Shown here one piece after another: positions 58,594 through 64,000 of a stretch of 64,000 bases of DNA (positions are counted from its first letter, which is position 1; each line of letters starts with the position of its first letter). The notes below the pieces were generated by a model, which saw nothing but the letters and a program-made list of their open reading frames with translations, had not been told where the DNA came from and ran no database searches. The stretch is from positions 124,001-188,000 of the forward strand of contig JAUZTG010000028.1 in the NCBI GenBank assembly GCA_030734395.1. The letters are read 5' to 3'. This DNA is from Sarocladium kiliense (lineage: Eukaryota > Ascomycota > Sordariomycetes > Hypocreales > Sarocladiaceae). Both the position numbers and the translations under genes were made by a program.

Positions 58594-59989
58594 TTGGAAG
58601 TGAACAACTTTTTGGGGGAGATGATCGGTGACTAAGGTAAGAGGGTGATGATGATGATGACGGATGATGATGCCGCTGAGCGACAATTCCAATTGGAGGA
58701 GATCCCATCGGGGTCAACAATTCACACTTCCATTTCAGTTATGAATGCTGTGTTCTTTTATTTCCTTGGCAAGATTTCAGTCCTGGCAGAAGAAAGTTGA
58801 ACAACCCCAAAACCACACAAAAAAAGGACAAACCCCAAAACAAAACAAAGCATAAAAAAGGAAGGAAACGGGTTAGCAATAGATGGTCAAGTCGACTAGA
58901 GATGCTTAATTGTTGAACATGCCGCATCTCATGGGAGGTCGCTCCGATGCCTGTGATTGTGCGCTGAGAAACCTATTGTAACACAGAACGTGTTTCGGAA
59001 TGGCCTTCGATGGCGCCGCCGAGCAATCTCGCAAATGTCATCGTCCGATTGCAGATGACCTCACACAAGTGGTTAAGCGCCTGGCTTTCAAAGCCCAAGA
59101 CGATGTCGAGGATGTGTCAAAGTCAAAGTCTCAATCTTGATCTTGAAACAGAGAACTGAATTAGAGACTTCAAACGACTACTTGGAAAATTACCCGATTA
59201 GGAAATCTTACCTGGTAATTGTGAAGACGGCGTGTCTCTATCACGGGCATGACCGTCACCTCCAAGAAAGATTCTTCCTAGCCGCCCGACGCGCCACTCC
59301 ACCCGGGAGACGGCTAGCACCCGCGGACCAGTCATAGGACGGAACTTCCGTACATAATGATACGACTCTTGCATTCGAGTGCTTCCGATTCCGCCTCGTC
59401 TTCGACGTGTGTGCCTTGTTGTTGGTAGTATGAGAGCACCCTCTCACGACTCTAGGCAGCAACTGCAACGTACGTCATCCTGTGGACGCGATGTTGTGCT
59501 CAGCTCCTTCCTGGGTACTTTTCGCGCGGACTGTACTTCAGAGGACGGACAGGCGTACTGGATGACGACCAAATGGAGGAATCTTACCATAGTCATGGGT
59601 GCTGGGTGTCAGTCCGGTGACGTGCTACGGTATCGGGCGTTCAGTTGTAGTTGTAGTAGTGTAAGGCGCCAGAGAGCCCTAACAGGCGCAAAGGGCCTGT
59701 CCTGGCGTGCTTCTCAGGTGCGGGAAGACGCAGTCGCCGTTAGAGTTCTCATGTCAAATCGCCCTCGGTACGGTGGGCACCAGCTCCCGAATTGTTTTGA
59801 CTCGTCAGAAGTATGTAATAGAGTATTTACGATAATAATATTTCTTTACTCTGTTTAATAGTAAAAGCCTGCATCAGCCTACTTTGGTCTAAGTTGACTC
59901 AAACTAGTATTTTTTTAAATAAAATTAATTAACACTTTTAACAAGTATCATTGTAAATCAATTAAAACAATTGTATAATTAATACTGGA
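58594..59989. other. intergenic, AT-rich at the right end
   Basis: About 1.4 kb. A 159-codon frame at 59,379-59,858 has no domain and is not supported. From 59,810 to 60,000 the sequence becomes very AT-rich, where it truncates the reductase pseudogene. Confidence 0.45.
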
Positions 59990-60969
59990 TTCCTATAAGG
60001 TTGTGCAACGTGAAGCTTGACTTTGAGTTCTCCTTTAGCGAACTTGGGCTGTGCTTCCTCGTGGAATGCCGCAACACTTCTCGGTTGACATGTCAACCAC
60101 AAACCCTTGGTATATAATTCCCTTGGATACGAGCCTGTAGATGTTGCGGACGCCGAGCTGTTCCTCTACTGGCGTGTTACTTTCAGGCATCATGTCGCAA
60201 TCAATGACGCGTCCGTACATTTTGAAGAAGTCCAACCCCGCATCGAGGTGGTTGCCACCGACATTGTCAAAGTACAGGTCTATGCCCTGAGGTGCAAGGC
60301 GGGCAAGTGCACCTCTGGGACTTCCCGTCTTGTAGTTAAAGCCGGCATCGAAGCCGAGATCTTTGACTATGAAGTCAACCTTATCGTTGCTACCAACTGA
60401 GCCGATGACCGTGAGACCTTCGGCGTTGGCCAGCTGGCCTACGATCTGTCCCATAGCGCCGGCAGCGGAAGATGTGAAGATAATCTGTCCCGGCTGAGGC
60501 CTGCCAACCTCGTAGAAGCCCTGAAAGGCCGTAATACCAGACATTCCAAGGGTTCCCAGGGATAGGGCCGGGTCCAGGCCGTACTTAATGCTGATGTAGA
60601 GAAGGTTGGAAGATAGGGTTCGGAAACCAAAGGGTATTCGACGACTGAGCCGGTCGCCGAAAAGGTGACAATATCTCCGACAACGAAGTGAGGAGATTCG
60701 GATCGCTCGACGCGGTCGACGGCGACAGCGGGAATAAAGATGTCTAGCTGGAAGCCAGGGATAAACGAGGTGCCGGCCACTGTTTCCTGCGGTCGCATGC
60801 AGATACGCTGCCGAGGATCGGATGAGGCGTAGCGGTTCTTGATGAGGATGCCGCCATAGAGACTCTGGTCTAGGCTTATAGGGCGGGTTTCAATTACCAC
60901 GTCGATACCCGGAACTGGCAGACCCGTAGGGAGCCGTTTGTAGATGAGTGCCGTGTTGGGTGTAGTCAT
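59990..60969 (-). pseudogene. MDR-family NADP-dependent reductase pseudogene (two frameshifts, 3' truncated)
   Basis: From the ATG at 60,969 the frame reads as a zinc-free medium-chain dehydrogenase/reductase of the leukotriene-B4-dehydrogenase/curcumin-reductase type, with ALIYKRLPTGLPVPG, SLDQSLYGG and VGDIVTFSATGSVVEY. Near 60,605-60,615 the homology moves to another frame, which continues SIKYGLDPALSLGTLGMSG, FTSSAAGAMGQIVGQLA (nucleotide site), YFDNVGGNHLDAGLDF and VRNIYRLVSKGIIYQGF. Near 60,080-60,090 it moves again, to AAFHEEAQPKFAKGELKVKL. It then ends in AT-rich DNA without the last ~40 residues of the family. Each half is otherwise well conserved, so decay is recent or partly a sequencing error. 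Confidence 0.75.
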
Positions 60970-61421
60970 TGCTTCCTCTTTTGTTTTGTTACGGGCAACA
61001 GGAGGGGGTCGATGCTGGCAGTATCCAGGCAAATGTGACCTTTGAGGACGTGTTTGTATTTGAGTTCAGCAGTGTTGAGAGATTGATTCGACCCAATGCT
61101 GAAGGCTTTTGCTTGCTGAGAACAATCTTGATATAGTTCCAAGATCCGGTGGACTTCAGTCTTCGTCCAAACAGCCCCCGATGCATTTCGTGCGATTCGT
61201 CAGGGTATAGTGTTCCAGTTGTGACATGATCCCTATGATACCTGTTCTTGGAAGGCCGCGGGCGCTCGCATGTACTGGCGGAGTTGTATTATTGCTGTGG
61301 TGTAACACATGCAGGCTTTCTCACAGCCTGGGTAACATTATATAATATTGCGTTACAATAAGCTATGCCTTGGGTCCCCAATTATCACGCACGGTCCAAG
61401 CTTTAATTAATTCCCCCAATC
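60970..61421. other. intergenic, carries part of copy B of the duplicated segment
   Basis: 452 bp between two minus-strand loci. The right third, from 61,311, is part of the duplicated segment shared with 54,740-54,925. Confidence 0.45.
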
Positions 61422-61489
61422 TCAGCCCGAAAAGTAGTCCGAATCAGGGGTCGGTGCGCGATCAAGCTTGAAGCCGCCAGGTTGCAGCT
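61311..61489. repeat. duplicated segment, copy B (BBE oxidase 3' end)
   Basis: Source copy of the 185-bp duplication at 54740-54925. It includes the last ~20 codons and 3' flank of the FAD oxidase gene. Confidence 0.85.
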
Positions 61490-63236
61490 TTTGGAAAACT
61501 CCGGTCGGGTCATATGCGGCTGCGATACTCTTGAGCCTCGCCACATTTTTGGAGCCGTAGCTCGCGATGACATTCTCAAAGGTACTGGCATAGTTCATGT
61601 AGATGTAGTCGCTTGCCACGTCCAGCTTCTCCGCTTCACTCTGGATGCGTGTCAGCACCTTGGAGATGAAGCTGTAGATAGTATCGTCGTCGGACTCCTT
61701 CTCCCACCAAGACGCAACGTGAATGATGTAAAGCGGACCGTCGGCGGGTTCTATGCCGAGCGCATTGCCACCGTTCTTGCTCATGTGCGCGATCTGGCCC
61801 TCGGTAATGCCCTGATAGATGAGGACTGGGTTGGCTCCCACGACTCCCGCTGTTGCTGGAAGCTCTTCGAAGAAGATCTCACGGGCGACCTTGGCGATCT
61901 CAGCATTTACCTTGACGGTCAATCCGTAGTAAACCTCACGAAGGCCGTAAGGGTTGGTGGCGTCCAGAACGTCGGTGTACTCGTGAACAACGCGGTTTTG
62001 GGTCGAATCGGCGATAGGTGTGATCTTCTTGAAGCCGTCAAAGATGACAGCGCTGTCGCCGTCAGGCTTCGCATACCATAGCTCAGTAGCAGCCAGCTTC
62101 ATGCCGCTGTTTTGCAACCAGGCCACCCATGCCCCGGCATTGGGGTCTTTGGGTGAGGAAGCGATGAGCTCGGAAAAGGCGTCTGACACTTCGTCGAAGC
62201 TGGGTTCGAGGTATGTCTTCGTGCCTCCCCACATCTCTCCCTTGGGAAGAGGCAAAGCCTCAAAGGTGAAGGCAGTGACGATACCGAAGTTATTTCCGCC
62301 GCCTCGCAGAGCCCAATAAAGCTCGGGGTCGGACTTGGGCGTGACTTGAAGAATATATCCCGCCGCTGTCACGACCTAATCAGAGTTAGAGAGTCAGTGT
62401 ACATTCGCTGCAAAGGTCCAGATTGAGGAGATTATACCTCATATTTGACAACGTTGTCGCACGCCCATCCGTAAATGTTGGAGAAGAAAGAGATTCCGCC
62501 TGTCTCGAGGATTAGCATAGTCGAAGATAAAGCCTAGACACACTCAAACTTACCTCCCAAGGTCAGACCGCCGGTTCCGACACTGGAGACACGTCCTCCT
62601 GCCACGGTGAGATCACGGCTGTCGAGCTTTTTGTATACATCTGCCCAGCGGTTCCCAGGTCCGATCGTCACTTTCTTCTTGTTGCAAGATAACCTGACAT
62701 AGTTGAGCTTCTCAAGTGAGATGGTGATGCCACCCTCTACGCTTGAACCGCCTGCAAAGGCAGCGTGTCCACCGCTTTTGACGGCGAAGGGGCATTGTGT
62801 CAACCGACTGATAAGGACTACGGCCGAGACATCCTTTGTTGTGGACGGCTTGAAGATGCAGCGCGGCGACACGTCGTTCTGGAGTTGTGACCAGTATGAG
62901 CTGGTGAAGGCGTCGTACGCTGCATCCTCTTCGCCAATAACAGTGTCTTTACCGTACAACAGAGCGAGGGTCGAACACTACAATGGCGTGAACCGCAATT
63001 AGAAAAGTTTGGCTCTACGCCGCAATGGCGCAGGGTGGATGAGCAGAACTTACAGCTGCTGAGCAAAGACCAGTGTCCCCACGCCTCGATAAGTCAGATA
63101 GGGGAGGCAATTGCGACACGTCAATGCCCAGTTCCTCGAGAGCGGTGGTCACATTGAAGTCGGCAGGCTCATATGCCTGTGCATCAACGCTGCCCACCAG
63201 CCCGCCAAGCGAAAGAAGTATAACCGGAAAGATCAT
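61422..63236 (-). CDS. secreted BBE-type FAD-linked oxidoreductase
   Basis: Exons 63236-63054, 62977-62554, 62499-62438 and 62375-61422 (introns 75, 54 and 62 nt) join in phase to give 540 aa. A signal peptide (MIFPVILLSLGGLVGSVDA) leads into a pro-like segment, then a PCMH FAD domain: CIFKPSTTKDVSAVVLISR, FAVKSGGHAAFAGGSS (His for 8-alpha flavin linkage), VTIGPGNRWADVY, GGRVSSVGTGGLTLGGG. The splice-made block FFSNIYGWACDNVVKYEVVTAAG carries the Cys expected for bicovalent flavinylation. ELYWALRGGGNNFGIVTAF and a C-terminal BBE segment (YASTFENVIASYGSKNVARLKSIAAAYDPTGVF) complete the fold. Such secreted oxidases act on sugars, alkaloids or polyketides; the substrate is unknown. All features of a working enzyme are present. 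Confidence 0.9.
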
Positions 63237-64000
63237 CGCAAAAGCCCAGATCCTCTGCTATAGACAAAGTTTGAGGGAATTGGGGTTACAGCAACGGAAC
63301 GTGGAACATGCAAGGTGCAGGATTCTGCTGCATGTCGGGTGTATATCACTTTTCACAGGTACCAAGGCCAATCCTCTCGCGTAATGGATGCTACGAAACT
63401 AACTCCGAGGCAGGAAGACTATGTTGGAACCGATGGACATGGGTTCTCCAATCAGCTGCTCGGCCTATCGAAGCTGGGAACCGGGGACGCGGAGGTCAAT
63501 CTCCCAAGCATGCAAGGACGCGACCAACACTCAATATATATCCCTGCAGGTAACGTAGCAAGCCACTTTAGGAAGGCGGATGTATGCAGGCGACATGAGC
63601 ACCGACAAGGGGTATAGTTTTTTCGGCACGAAAGTTTTTCTTTAGGTGGCGATCATTGTCGATCGTGTGTAAAAAACAATTGTAATCCTGAAGGTTGATC
63701 CCCAAACTTGACTCAGGGCAGTAGCTTGCCGTCCCGAATGTGATGCCAACGTGCTTGCTATCTTCACATGCTGGTGGCCAAGGCCCCAGAAATACAATCA
63801 ACTAAGCGAGCCTTATGGTCTATTGAGGCAGCCGGTTACCCGGTCGGTCCGGTCCCTCCGGTCCCTGTCACACATCAGTTGAACCTCCCCTGCTAGTCTC
63901 TTCCTGATGCTTGTCGACTGTGCCGCAGGCAAGGAACAGAACAAGCAAAGAGCTCCCAGGGTATCATCAGACTAATGCGAGTTTCAGCGTAAAATGCCTC
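63237..64000. other. right-hand end, no gene recognised
   Basis: 764 bp upstream of the BBE oxidase. It holds the oxidase promoter side. Short frames have no domain content. Confidence 0.4.

Noticed and set aside
59379..59858. A 159-codon plus-strand frame
   Set aside because: Ends in AT-rich DNA, no domain, and sequence looks like intergenic noise.

Overview
The window is nuclear DNA of a filamentous ascomycete (Pezizomycotina). Supporting this are many introns of about 50-110 nt with GTRNGT donors and CTRAC-type branch sites, Zn2Cys6 regulators, fungal-only families, STAND/NLR genes and an AT-rich block that looks mutated by RIP. A dothideomycete is my guess; nothing here proves it. Coordinates for spliced genes are my own splice reconstruction, checked for reading phase at every junction.

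Region 0.2-25.8 kb is a conserved, gene-dense segment: a Zn2Cys6 regulator, an NmrA-like sensor, SPB4 RNA helicase, a DGK1-type CTP-dependent diacylglycerol kinase (with a probable unrecognised N-terminal exon), a KxDL-like small protein behind a 4.2 kb gene-free stretch, a small conserved acidic/RGG protein, a secreted DUF7872-like protein, and a divergent pair (NtaA-type flavin monooxygenase and DUR3-type urea transporter) sharing an 878 bp promoter with five GATA-factor motifs. A calycin-like protein and a LENG1/CIR_N RS-rich protein with an 8-nt first coding exon follow.

Region 27.4-37 kb holds a seven-exon glycine-rich-domain (DUF1399) protein with a Cys-Gly repeat tail, an 888-aa GHKL-ATPase protein with intact nucleotide-binding motifs, a gene-free 2 kb stretch with a ~0.9 kb AT-rich RIP-like block, and a small secreted protein.

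Region 38-47.5 kb is the most interesting part. Beside a decayed NLR/TPR gene lie a DHCR24/DWF1-type sterol reductase, a DHCR7/DWF5-type sterol delta-7 reductase and, divergently, a full-size ABCG transporter built from two white/ABCG5-8-like halves. I infer a small sterol-tailoring and transport cluster able to reduce ergosterol-type intermediates toward delta-5 sterols. A truncated Zn2Cys6 fragment sits just downstream.

Region 48-64 kb is accessory in character: a hydrophobic Gly/Ala-rich protein, a secreted Cys-containing protein, an intact NACHT-type NLR without C-terminal repeats, two unrecognised proteins, an MDR reductase pseudogene with two frameshifts, and a secreted BBE-type FAD oxidase. 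The 3' end of that oxidase gene is duplicated 6.5 kb away as a fragment carrying a CAA-to-TAA change. No rRNA, convincing tRNA, CRISPR array or intact transposon was seen.
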